8,693 nucleotides of DNA. Origin: JARRJY01 sp037388705. GTDB lineage: Bacteria; Pseudomonadota; Gammaproteobacteria; UBA6429; Thiohalophilaceae. This document shows, piece after piece, positions 1 to 6,093 of the stretch. Made by a program: the position numbers and the translations under genes. The stretch's first letter is position 1; every line of letters begins with the position of its first letter. The stretch spans positions 1-8,693 of the forward strand of contig JARRJY010000097.1 of the NCBI GenBank assembly GCA_037388705.1, in the 5' to 3' direction. The notes under the pieces were generated by a model. The model searched no databases and was not told where the DNA came from. It saw nothing but the letters and a program-made list of their open reading frames with translations.

Positions 1-33
1 GCTTTTGGCCGTTAGCAGACATTTGATTTTCAA

Positions 34-957
34 CTAATCTTCATTAATTTTTGGTGCTTTATCCAGGATCTTTTCACCTTTTTCATAAATATGTGCTGCT
101 GAACCGACAATAAGATTATCTGGCGGAATGGCAACCTCAGGATTCTTATTTGGATAATCAAGACTGTTTAGAAGGAACCGCATGGCATTGATACGGGCAC
201 GTTTTTTACAGTCGGACTTGATGACCGTCCAGGGGGCATCCGCCGTATCGGTGTAGAAAAACATGGCTTCCTTGGCCTCGGTATAGGCTTCCCATTTATC
301 CAGTGATGCCAGGTCGATAGGACTCAGTTTCCATTTTTTCAGCGGGTTATCCTGGCGTTGCTGGAAACGACGGTATTGTTCATTGCGACTGACTGAAAAC
401 CACAGTTTAAACAGCTTGATGTCGCTGCGTACCCACATGCGTTCCAGTTCAGGCGCCTGGCGCATAAATTCCAGGTACTCTTTGCCTGAACAGAAATTCA
501 TTACCCGTTCAACCCCTGCGCGGTTATACCAGGAACGGTCAAACAACACGATTTCACCCTTGCTGGGCAGGTGACTGATATAGCGCTGAAAATACCATTG
601 CCCCATTTCTTCTTCAGTAGGTTTTTCCAGGGCGACTACTCTTGCACCACGAGGGTTGAGGTGTTCCATTAAGCGCTTGATGGTACCGCCTTTACCCGCT
701 GCATCGCGACCTTCGAACAGGATAACAATGCGCTGCCCGGTATCCTTGACCCAGTTTTGCATTTTCAGAAGTTCAATTTGCAGGCCCTGTTTGAGTTTCT
801 CGTACTCCTTGGTGTTCATCTTGGTTTCATAGGGATAATTGGCATCTGGAAAGATTTGCTTCTTGTCCATTTTCTTGATTGTTTTGGCTTTGGCCAGCGT
901 CTGGTCTTTACGTCCTTCCAGTACTTTTGGCATGTTGAAATCGGCTTCTTTATTCAC
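34..957 (-). CDS. ppk2: Polyphosphate kinase 2 (PPK2 family, class I-like)
   Basis: PPK2 enzymes are soluble P-loop kinases that move phosphate between inorganic polyphosphate and nucleotides; one-domain class I members mainly interconvert NDP and NTP. Seen here, numbered from the GTG start (307 residues): Walker A GRDAAGKGG at about 83-91, Walker B-like VLFDRSWYNR at about 137-146, and a basic lid around 199-215 containing LKKWKLSPID. One such domain spans the protein, which fits the usual ~300-residue length. The longest frame begins with ATG at 990, but that base is the predicted transcription start of an FNR-type promoter. ATG at 963 has GGAGA touching it (no spacing), whereas GTG at 957 has the same GGAGA six bases upstream, so I chose GTG 957. 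ATG at 933 remains possible. The gene is a single unit facing the window's left end; no terminator is visible in the remaining 33 bases. Family sure; class and start less so. Confidence 0.93.
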   Translation of the reverse strand: MNKEADFNMPKVLEGRKDQTLAKAKTIKKMDKKQIFPDANYPYETKMNTKEYEKLKQGLQIELLKMQNWVKDTGQRIVILFEGRDAAGKGGTIKRLMEHLNPRGARVVALEKPTEEEMGQWYFQRYISHLPSKGEIVLFDRSWYNRAGVERVMNFCSGKEYLEFMRQAPELERMWVRSDIKLFKLWFSVSRNEQYRRFQQRQDNPLKKWKLSPIDLASLDKWEAYTEAKEAMFFYTDTADAPWTVIKSDCKKRARINAMRFLLNSLDYPNKNPEVAIPPDNLIVGSAAHIYEKGEKILDKAPKINED

Positions 958-963
958 AGGCAT

Positions 964-968
964 TCTCC
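964..968 (-). promoter_or_regulatory. Shine-Dalgarno site deciding the ppk2 start
   Basis: On the minus strand this reads GGAGA. It directly abuts ATG 963-961 but lies six bases before GTG 957-955, which is the normal spacing. This is the main argument for the GTG start of ppk2. Confidence 0.5.
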
Positions 969-989
969 GCAGTGATAGGCAGCGATACA

Positions 990-1038
990 TACATTCATTC
1001 TAATACAAGGGAAAAGCGTGATTCTTGATATGAATCAA
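990..1038 (-). promoter_or_regulatory. FNR/Anr-type class II promoter of ppk2
   Basis: Positions 1025-1038 read TTGATATGAATCAA, a perfect match to the FNR/Anr consensus TTGAT-N4-ATCAA. The minus-strand hexamer TAGAAT at 1002-997 matches the sigma-70 -10 box in five of six bases. Taking its last base as -7 puts +1 at an A at position 990 and the box centre (between 1031 and 1032) at exactly -41.5, the classical position of FNR-activated class II promoters. No -35 box is expected because FNR takes its place. This implies activation when oxygen is scarce and a 33-nt leader to the GTG start. The only gene correctly placed downstream is ppk2. That the organism has an FNR/Anr regulator is inferred, not seen. 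Confidence 0.8.
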
Positions 1039-1087
1039 GGTAGCCATCCTATCTGGTTATAATAAGGTACCTGATGCTGCCTTTTGG

Positions 1088-1372
1088 TTAAGCTTCGATA
1101 TTAAATTTATGTTGACCTATTTGTACCACGTCACCAGGTTTTATGAGATGTTTCTGGATCTTTTTACCATTGATATACGTCCCGTTGGTACTATCGAGGT
1201 CTTCAATATACGAGGTGTTATAGTAGGTATAAATTTTTGCATGCCGGGCACTGATTGTTTCATCATTAAGGAATATGTCATTCTCTCCTGAACGACCAAT
1301 GGATATTCCGCCTTCTGGTAGTGGGATTGATTTGACTGGCTGGTTATTTTTAACGATTGATATGACTGACAT
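1088..1372 (-). CDS. Small FHA (forkhead-associated) domain protein
   Basis: This 94-residue protein is essentially one FHA domain, a beta-sandwich that binds phosphothreonine peptides. The signature residues are all present in order: G26-R27-S28, then S41-A-R-H44, then S61-TNGT65 and N68-G69. There is no signal peptide, membrane segment or second domain, so it is probably a cytosolic phosphopeptide reader acting through a partner encoded elsewhere, such as a Ser/Thr kinase or a secretion component. No kinase or phosphatase gene is in the window. It lies between the folE2 terminator and the ppk2 promoter, so it probably has its own promoter in the gap at 1373-1545. Ribosome binding is weak (AGG four bases before ATG). 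Target and pathway are unknown. Confidence 0.9.
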   Translation of the reverse strand: MSVISIVKNNQPVKSIPLPEGGISIGRSGENDIFLNDETISARHAKIYTYYNTSYIEDLDSTNGTYINGKKIQKHLIKPGDVVQIGQHKFNIEA

Positions 1373-1379
1373 TGCCTGG

Positions 1380-1389
1380 TTACCGGTAA
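1380..1389. repeat. 10-bp palindrome TTACCGGTAA upstream of the FHA gene
   Basis: This is a perfect 10-base palindrome starting 8 bases before the FHA start codon. A second perfect palindrome, GAACTAGTTC, is at 1431-1440 in the same gap. Either could be an operator half or chance; I cannot assign a regulator. Confidence 0.35.
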
Positions 1390-1401
1390 ATACTGCTATT
1401 A

Positions 1402-1407
1402 ATTTTA
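1402..1407 (-). promoter_or_regulatory. Possible -10 element for the FHA gene
   Basis: On the minus strand this reads TAAAAT (five of six bases to TATAAT) about 30 bases before the FHA start codon. No good -35 hexamer sits 16-18 bases upstream, so the call is weak. A promoter is expected somewhere in 1373-1545, because the preceding operon ends in a strong terminator. Confidence 0.25.
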
Positions 1408-1545
1408 AGTGTAAAAAAGTCTCGGCTTTCGAACTAGTTCACTTTGTAAAATATTTGTAAATTAAATACTGAATAGAATAGTCGGGTATCTGTGAAGACT
1501 TTAAGCCGGTAGTTAAGTTACCCGATGACTTTATTATGGGAATAA

Positions 1546-1573
1546 AAAAACGGGACAGCCAGGTCCCGTTTTT
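1546..1573 (-). terminator. Rho-independent terminator after folE2
   Basis: Eleven-base arms AAAAACGGGAC and GTCCCGTTTTT (1546-1556 and 1563-1573) flank a six-base loop. Read on the minus strand, the hairpin ends in a run of seven T (1550-1544). It starts 21 bases beyond the folE2 stop and closes the xseB-ispA-dxs-queD-folE2 unit. It is also T-rich on the plus strand, but no plus-strand gene runs into it. Confidence 0.92.
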
Positions 1574-1594
1574 GATCCTGGTGCAAATTTTTGA

Positions 1595-2392
1595 TCAGGC
1601 TTTTTTGTCTTTCTCAATCAATGCATATGCCGAGTGATTATGAATAGATTCGAAGTTTTCTGATTCCACCACGTAGGCACTGATACGATCATCCTCATTG
1701 AGGCGTGCGGCTACATCACGCACCATGTCTTCCACGAACTTGGGATTATCATAGGCACGTTCAGTCACGTGTTTTTCATCAGGGCGTTTTAACAAGCCGA
1801 ATAATTCACAGGAAGCTTCCTTTTCCACCAGTTCAATGATTTCCTCTACCCAGACAAAGTCTTTTAATTTTGCGGTAACAGTTACATGAGAGCGCTGGTT
1901 GTGAGCTCCGTAGTCAGAAATTTTCTTGGAGCAGGGGCACAGGCTGGTAACCGGCACAACGACTTTAATATTGGTTTCATGAACACCATCGTGAATTTCA
2001 CCAATAAATGTGACGTCGTAATCCAGCAGACTTTGCACACCGGATTCAGGCGCGGTTTTATTGACGAAGTAAGGGAAGCTCATTTCAATATGGCCGGATT
2101 TTGCCTCCAGGCGCTCGGCCATTTCCTTGAGCATTTCCTTGAATGACTTCACCGAGATTTCACGCTCGTGGTTATTAAGAATTTCCACGAAACGCGACAT
2201 GTGCGTGCCCTTGAAGTTATGGGGCAGGTTCACATACATGTTGAAGTTGGCGATAGTATGTTGTTCACCTTCGGCACGATCACGAATACGTACCGGGTGG
2301 CGGATATCCTTGATGCCTACTTTATTGATCGGGATCTGGCGCGTGTCTTGGCTATTTTGTACATCAGCTATGTCTTTCGGGTTCACGCTCAT
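1595..2392 (-). CDS. folE2: GTP cyclohydrolase FolE2 (type IB)
   Basis: FolE2 converts GTP to 7,8-dihydroneopterin triphosphate, the shared entry to tetrahydrofolate and queuosine synthesis, in the cytosol. It is the alternative to FolE and does not depend strictly on zinc. The 265-residue length is normal. The diagnostic segment is CPCSKKISDYGAHNQRSH at about 152-169, with C152 and C154 and the family GAHNQR stretch; the segment ending in IRHPVRIRDR near 29-39 also fits the family. The start is well supported: GAGGA lies seven bases upstream, inside the end of queD, and only three bases separate the two genes, so they are co-transcribed and probably translationally coupled. In some bacteria folE2 is zinc-starvation (Zur) controlled from its own promoter; there is no room for one here, so it looks constitutive within the operon. 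Confidence 0.96.
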   Translation of the reverse strand: MSVNPKDIADVQNSQDTRQIPINKVGIKDIRHPVRIRDRAEGEQHTIANFNMYVNLPHNFKGTHMSRFVEILNNHEREISVKSFKEMLKEMAERLEAKSGHIEMSFPYFVNKTAPESGVQSLLDYDVTFIGEIHDGVHETNIKVVVPVTSLCPCSKKISDYGAHNQRSHVTVTAKLKDFVWVEEIIELVEKEASCELFGLLKRPDEKHVTERAYDNPKFVEDMVRDVAARLNEDDRISAYVVESENFESIHNHSAYALIEKDKKA

Positions 2393-2395
2393 TGT

Positions 2396-2776
2396 TTAGT
2401 CCTCTGTATAGGTGACACAGGCACGGTCTGTTTCCCACAGGGTAATCGCCTTTACTTTTGCCGCGTCATTATTCAGCCGGGCTGATAATTCTTTATATAA
2501 AAATGCTGAAATATTTTCTGCCGTAGGATTTATTTCATTGAACGGCGGAATGTCATTCAGGTTGTAATGGTCAAGTTCATCAACCAGGCCCTTGGTGGCT
2601 TTCTTGATGACTTTGAAATCCATACCCATACCCACTTTATCCAGTGCACTGGCTTCCACAGTCACTTCTACTTTCCAGTTATGACCGTGTAAACGGCTGC
2701 ATTCACCTTCATATTCTCTGAGGTAATGCGCAGCGGCAAAATCCGTCAGGATTTTCATAGTATATCGTGCAGTCAT
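2396..2776 (-). CDS. queD: QueD / 6-pyruvoyl-tetrahydropterin synthase family
   Basis: QueD (6-carboxy-5,6,7,8-tetrahydropterin synthase) takes the FolE2 product towards the deazapurine of queuosine tRNA modification. The 126-residue protein shows the zinc ligands H17, H30 and H32, with catalytic C26 in the C-x3-H-G-H motif (CSRLHGH). D69-H70 lie in LDHYNLND, and NPTAEN is at 83-88. An intact cysteine at that place favours QueD over PTPS-III, which carries Glu there and replaces FolB. Directly upstream of folE2 (3-base gap) and 28 bases downstream of dxs, it forms a two-step pterin pair. No queC, queE or queF is in the window, so the rest of the pathway must be elsewhere. Shine-Dalgarno is not evident; Met7 is an alternative start. 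Confidence 0.9.
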   Translation of the reverse strand: MTARYTMKILTDFAAAHYLREYEGECSRLHGHNWKVEVTVEASALDKVGMGMDFKVIKKATKGLVDELDHYNLNDIPPFNEINPTAENISAFLYKELSARLNNDAAKVKAITLWETDRACVTYTED

Positions 2777-2804
2777 GATAATAGTTGAGTAAAAGAGTTG
2801 GACT

Positions 2805-4691
2805 TTATGCTAGTGACACGTGTTTGGCAAGTGGTTCTTCATCAATAAATGTTTCAAGGGCGGCGATTATATCACTAGTTGAGAGACCTGCGTCAGCCAG
2901 AACCTCATTTCTTGTACCCTGCTCAAGGAATTTATCAGGCAAACCCAGGTTAAGAATCGGGGTGAGTTGCTGATGATGTGCCAGGCATTCATTGACAGCA
3001 CTTCCGGCACCACCCATAACCGCATTGTCTTCAAGAGTAACCAGGATGTCATGGCCCTGGGCCATTTCCAGCACGGACTGTTCATCCAGCGGTTTGACAA
3101 AACGCATGTTAATTACGCTGGCATCCAGTGTTTCAGCTACCTCCAGGGCAGTTTCCAGCATACTGCCAAATGATAAAATTGCAATTTGCTTACCCTTACG
3201 TCTTGTTTCTGCCTTGCCTATTTCAAGGGATTGCATGTTGGTCTCAATCGCGACCCCCATACCCTGGCCACGAGGATAACGCACGGCAGCCGGGCCGTTA
3301 TGCTGGAAACCGGTGAAAAGCATCTGGCGACATTCGTTCTCATCTGCCGGTGCCATCACTACCATGTTAGGGATACAGCGCAGGTAGCTCAAATCAAAAC
3401 TTCCGGCATGAGTCGGTCCGTCAGGACCCACGATACCTGCACGGTCAATGGCAAACAGCACCGGCAGATTTTGCAGGGCAACGTCATGTACCAGTTGATC
3501 ATAAGCACGTTGCAGGAAAGTAGAGTAGATAGCGACCACGGGTTTTAAGTCTTCACATGCCATACCAGCTGCAACGGTTACGGCGTGTTGTTCCGCAATG
3601 CCCACGTCAAAATAACGTTCCGGGTATTGTTCAGAAAATTTCACCAGTCCAGAACCTTCACGCATGGCCGGCGTAATACCCACCAGCCGTTCATCCAGTG
3701 CCGCCATATCACATAACCAGTCACTGAATACCTGGGTATAGGTTGGGCCAGACTGCGGTGCTTTATCCAGCTTGCCGGATTCGGGGTGGAATTTCCCCAC
3801 GCCGTGATAAACACAGGGATCTTCCTCAGCAGGACTAAAGCCTTTGCCTTTCTTGGTGACCACATGCAGGAATTGCGGGCCTTTGAGCTTGCGTAGGTTT
3901 CGCAGGGTAGTAACCAGGGTTTCCATATCATGGCCATCAATCGGGCCGATATAATTGAAACCCAGCTCCTCAAACAGGGTGCCGGGAACCACCATACCTT
4001 TCATATGTTCCTCTGCCCGACGGGCCAGCTCCCAGACGCTGGGCATCACGCCAAGGACTTTTTTACTGCCTTCACGCATGGTGCTGTAAAGCTTGCCGGA
4101 AAGAATCTTGGCCAGGTGATTCGAAAGCCCGCCCACGTTTTGCGAGATAGACATGTCGTTATCATTGAGGATAACCAGCAGGTTAGCATCCAGGTCACCC
4201 GCATGGTTTAAAGCTTCAAATGCCATGCCGGCGGTCATGGCACCGTCACCGATAATCGCGGCAACATGACGTTCGCTATCCTGTTGTTTCGCTGCAATAG
4301 CCATACCCAGTGCGGCACTGATCGAGGTGCTGGAATGGCCCACGCCAAAAGTGTCATAAGGACTTTCATCACGCTTGGGAAAACCGGCCAGGCCGTTTTT
4401 CTGACGCAGGGTGCTCATTTTTTCCCGGCGGCCGGTGAGGATTTTGTGCGGGTAGCTCTGGTGACCCACATCCCAGACCAGCTTGTCCTCGGGTGTGTTG
4501 AAAACATAATGCAGGGCGATGGTGAGCTCGACCGTGCCCAGTCCCGCTGACAGATGGCCACCGGTTTCACTGACCGATTGAATCAGGAATTGACGTAATT
4601 CGTCTGCCAACTGGGGCAACGATTCAATATCCAGTTCACGTAACTGTGAAGGATCATCAATCCGGGATAACAGTGAAGGTGTGTCGCTCAT
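2805..4691 (-). CDS. dxs: 1-deoxy-D-xylulose-5-phosphate synthase
   Basis: DXS condenses pyruvate and glyceraldehyde 3-phosphate with thiamine diphosphate and Mg2+, the first committed step of the MEP route to isoprenoids. The 628 residues fit the family. In order: H46 in the GGHLSAGLG segment, YPHKILTGR at 80-88, the ThDP/Mg motif GDG at 148-150 continuing to N176, the general base E367 in GIAEQHA, the transketolase pyrimidine-domain stretch DRAGIVGPDGPTHAG at 416-430, and a C-terminal domain to the end. All key residues are intact. It follows ispA after 89 bases, the largest gap in the operon, which may hold an extra promoter. GAAG lies seven bases before the start. DXS makes precursor and IspA builds the product, so the pairing is functional. 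Confidence 0.98.
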   Translation of the reverse strand: MSDTPSLLSRIDDPSQLRELDIESLPQLADELRQFLIQSVSETGGHLSAGLGTVELTIALHYVFNTPEDKLVWDVGHQSYPHKILTGRREKMSTLRQKNGLAGFPKRDESPYDTFGVGHSSTSISAALGMAIAAKQQDSERHVAAIIGDGAMTAGMAFEALNHAGDLDANLLVILNDNDMSISQNVGGLSNHLAKILSGKLYSTMREGSKKVLGVMPSVWELARRAEEHMKGMVVPGTLFEELGFNYIGPIDGHDMETLVTTLRNLRKLKGPQFLHVVTKKGKGFSPAEEDPCVYHGVGKFHPESGKLDKAPQSGPTYTQVFSDWLCDMAALDERLVGITPAMREGSGLVKFSEQYPERYFDVGIAEQHAVTVAAGMACEDLKPVVAIYSTFLQRAYDQLVHDVALQNLPVLFAIDRAGIVGPDGPTHAGSFDLSYLRCIPNMVVMAPADENECRQMLFTGFQHNGPAAVRYPRGQGMGVAIETNMQSLEIGKAETRRKGKQIAILSFGSMLETALEVAETLDASVINMRFVKPLDEQSVLEMAQGHDILVTLEDNAVMGGAGSAVNECLAHHQQLTPILNLGLPDKFLEQGTRNEVLADAGLSTSDIIAALETFIDEEPLAKHVSLA

Positions 4692-4723
4692 TTATAAACT
4701 TCATATCAACTGGGAAAAAACAG

Positions 4724-4752
4724 ATCATGGGCTGATCACTTGCTGGTTGCAA
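4724..4752 (-). promoter_or_regulatory. Possible internal promoter before dxs
   Basis: On the minus strand, TTGCAA (4752-4747) and CATGAT (4729-4724) are 17 bases apart, each matching four of six sigma-70 consensus bases. It would start transcripts near 4717, about 25 bases before dxs. The gap also has short inverted repeats (CTTGC/GCAAG at 4739-4753 and GATCA/TGATC around 4723-4737). The signal is weak and could be chance. Confidence 0.28.
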
Positions 4753-4780
4753 GCTATTCATTCAAAGAATTTTCATCACT

Positions 4781-5674
4781 TTAATAAGCCCGCTTAATAA
4801 TATATTCAGCGATGGCACGAAGTGGCTCCCCACGTTCTGCAAATGGTTGCAGCGTGTGGATGGCATCGGCTACCAGTTCAGCGGCCATGTGCTTGGCTTC
4901 ATCCAGACCCAGTAAAGCCGGGTAGGTGGGTTTATTCCTGGCAATATCCGAGCCCTGGGTTTTACCGAGTGTATCCGTGTCAGCTTCTACATCAAGAATA
5001 TCGTCCTGGATTTGGAAAGCCAGTCCGATGCACTTGGCGTAATGATCCAGCTTGTGAAGCGTGTCATCATCAATGCCCGGCTTACATAGAGCTCCCATAC
5101 GCACGCTGGCCCGGATTAAGGCCCCCGTCTTGTGGATATGCATGTTTTCCAGCTGGGCGACATTTAGCTCTTTACCGACAGATTCCAGGTCAATGGCCTG
5201 GCCACCAGCCATGCCCCGGGAACCACTGGCAATGGCCAGGGTATTCACGATGTCTTTAACCTGTGAAGCAGGTAAATCATCATTTAGCTTATCAGCCAGC
5301 ACGTGAAAAGCCAGTGATTGCAGGGCATCACCCACCAGGATGGCGGTTGCCTCGTCGAAGGCCTTGTGACAGGTTGGCTGGCCACGTCGCAGATTATCAT
5401 CATCCATGGCAGGTAAATCATCGTGAACCAGGGAATAAGCATGGATCAACTCAATGGCTGCAGCAGGCGCATCCAGTTGTGGTTCCTCAACGCCTACAGC
5501 ATGACCTGCCGCGTAGACAAGTACCGGGCGAACCCGTTTACCACCATTAATGACGGAATAGCGCATAGCCTGGTGCAGTCGCTCTGGAGCGATTTTCTCA
5601 GCCGGTAGCCATTTATCCAGTACCGAATCAGCGCGGTCGCGCCACTGTTGTTGAAGCTTTTGCCAGGATTCCAT
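4781..5674 (-). CDS. ispA: Farnesyl diphosphate synthase (short-chain polyprenyl synthase)
   Basis: IspA adds isopentenyl diphosphate to DMAPP and then GPP, giving farnesyl diphosphate for quinones and undecaprenyl carriers. The 297 residues match the bacterial family. Visible are GGKRVRP at 44-50, the first aspartate-rich motif DDLPAMD at 85-91 followed by LRRGQPTCHKAFDEATAIL (95-113), GMAGGQAID around 154-162, and the second aspartate-rich motif DDILD at 224-228 preceded by FQIQ. The bacterial-type two-residue insertion in DDxxxxD and the AYSLVH lead-in fit a farnesyl rather than a long-chain synthase. It begins 11 bases after the xseB stop, so both are on one transcript. No strong Shine-Dalgarno is seen, so translation may rely on coupling to xseB. 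Confidence 0.97.
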   Translation of the reverse strand: MESWQKLQQQWRDRADSVLDKWLPAEKIAPERLHQAMRYSVINGGKRVRPVLVYAAGHAVGVEEPQLDAPAAAIELIHAYSLVHDDLPAMDDDNLRRGQPTCHKAFDEATAILVGDALQSLAFHVLADKLNDDLPASQVKDIVNTLAIASGSRGMAGGQAIDLESVGKELNVAQLENMHIHKTGALIRASVRMGALCKPGIDDDTLHKLDHYAKCIGLAFQIQDDILDVEADTDTLGKTQGSDIARNKPTYPALLGLDEAKHMAAELVADAIHTLQPFAERGEPLRAIAEYIIKRAY

Positions 5675-5685
5675 AAATCGTGAAA

Positions 5686-5949
5686 TTAGTCTTCTTCAAA
5701 AGGGACCAGTTCGTCCTGGCCATTTTTACTAATCAGTTGCTGTACCCGTTGCTCAGCCTGTTGTAACGCAGTCTGGCATTGTCGTGTGAGCTCGATGCCA
5801 CGCTCAAAGTCTTTCAGGGATTGTTCAAGGCTGATTTCACCTTGCTCCATCCTTTCCACCAGAGATTCCAGTTCTCTCAGTGATTTTTCAAAATCGGGCA
5901 AGTGGGTCAAATCTGATCGAAATTTGGGGTTATAGCTGATCTGGATCAT
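5686..5949 (-). CDS. xseB: Exodeoxyribonuclease VII small subunit
   Basis: XseB is the small helical subunit that, in several copies, binds XseA to form exonuclease VII, a single-strand DNA nuclease in repair. The 87-residue protein carries the family core from about residue 18 on: DFEKSLRELESLVERMEQGE, then SLEQSLKDFERGIELTRQC and the heptad-like QTALQQAEQRVQQL. The first ~17 residues are an extension unlike the usual short Lys/Pro-rich tail, and no clear Shine-Dalgarno precedes the ATG, so a shorter non-ATG start such as TTG is possible. xseA is not in the window. It is the first gene of the minus-strand operon, in the common gammaproteobacterial order xseB-ispA-dxs. Confidence 0.95.
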   Translation of the reverse strand: MIQISYNPKFRSDLTHLPDFEKSLRELESLVERMEQGEISLEQSLKDFERGIELTRQCQTALQQAEQRVQQLISKNGQDELVPFEED

Positions 5950-5969
5950 GGTTGCTAAATAATCCGAAA

Positions 5970-5998
5970 ATTAGACTTGATCCAAATCTTGGAGTGAA
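5970..5998 (-). promoter_or_regulatory. Candidate sigma-70 promoter of the xseB-ispA-dxs-queD-folE2 operon
   Basis: On the minus strand, TTCACT (5998-5993, four of six to TTGACA) and TCTAAT (5975-5970, five of six to TATAAT) are separated by 17 bases. A transcript would begin near 5963, about 14 bases before the xseB ATG. The -10 overlaps the heptamer TTAGACT (5971-5977), which recurs in the rubrerythrin operator on the other side of the gap. Confidence 0.45.
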
Positions 5999-6023
5999 CT
6001 ATTGTTAACACACAGTTTAGAAT
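5995..6023 (+). promoter_or_regulatory. Candidate promoter of the rubrerythrin cluster
   Basis: TAGAAT at 6018-6023 is a good -10 (five of six). The hexamer 17 bases upstream, TGAACT (5995-6000), is a poor -35, as expected of a regulated promoter. Start would be near 6030. An alternative pair is TTGATC (5977-5982) and TATTGT (6000-6005), also 17 bases apart. Confidence 0.38.
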
Positions 6024-6031
6024 TAGTCTAA
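6017..6031. promoter_or_regulatory. PerR/Fur-box-like operator
   Basis: The 15-mer TTAGAATTAGTCTAA has 7-1-7 symmetry with one mismatch between arms (TTAGAAT against TTAGACT). It matches 11 of the 14 defined positions of the PerR box TTATAAT-N-ATTATAA. It covers the candidate -10 of the rubrerythrin gene, the place for a repressor, and rubrerythrin genes are classical peroxide-regulon members. The regulator gene is not in the window; another Fur-family or unrelated repressor is possible. Confidence 0.45.
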
Positions 6032-6039
6032 AACATGCC

Positions 6040-6061
6040 AATGACCATGACGATGGTCATT
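6040..6061. repeat. Perfect 9-bp inverted repeat in the rubrerythrin leader
   Basis: Arms AATGACCAT (6040-6048) and ATGGTCATT (6053-6061) are perfectly complementary around the four bases GACG. It lies downstream of the predicted transcription start and 17 bases before the ribosome binding site. It could be a second operator, or a stem-loop near the mRNA 5' end. There is no T run after it, so it is not a terminator. Confidence 0.85.
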
Positions 6062-6093
6062 ATTTAACCAACATTATAGGGGAGAAAAAAACT

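Noticed and set aside
1..33. Possible terminator or gene end left of ppk2
   Set aside because: Too little sequence; no hairpin or reading frame can be judged.
1058..1063. Perfect TATAAT on the plus strand after the FNR box
   Set aside because: It gives a box position of -38.5, off the class II spacing, there is no -35, and the only thing downstream is antisense to the FHA gene.
2393..2395. Zur-controlled promoter for folE2
   Set aside because: Only three bases separate folE2 from queD and no Zur-like palindrome is evident before the start.
2168..2485. 105-codon open frame antisense across the queD-folE2 junction
   Set aside because: It spans two sense genes with intact active sites and shows no recognisable domain.
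3186..3548. 120-codon open frame antisense to dxs
   Set aside because: It mirrors conserved dxs codons; no ribosome site or recognisable motif.
4723..4753. Short inverted repeats in the ispA-dxs gap considered as a terminator
   Set aside because: Only five-base arms and no T run; dxs must be transcribed through or from this gap.
4822..5259. 145-codon open frame antisense to ispA
   Set aside because: It lies opposite a clearly conserved enzyme, has a Pro/Trp/His-rich low-information translation and matches no family I know.
5977..5990. FNR-like sequence TTGATCCAAATCTT between xseB and rubrerythrin
   Set aside because: The second half-site misses two of five consensus bases, and no good -10 lies at the class II distance on the plus strand.
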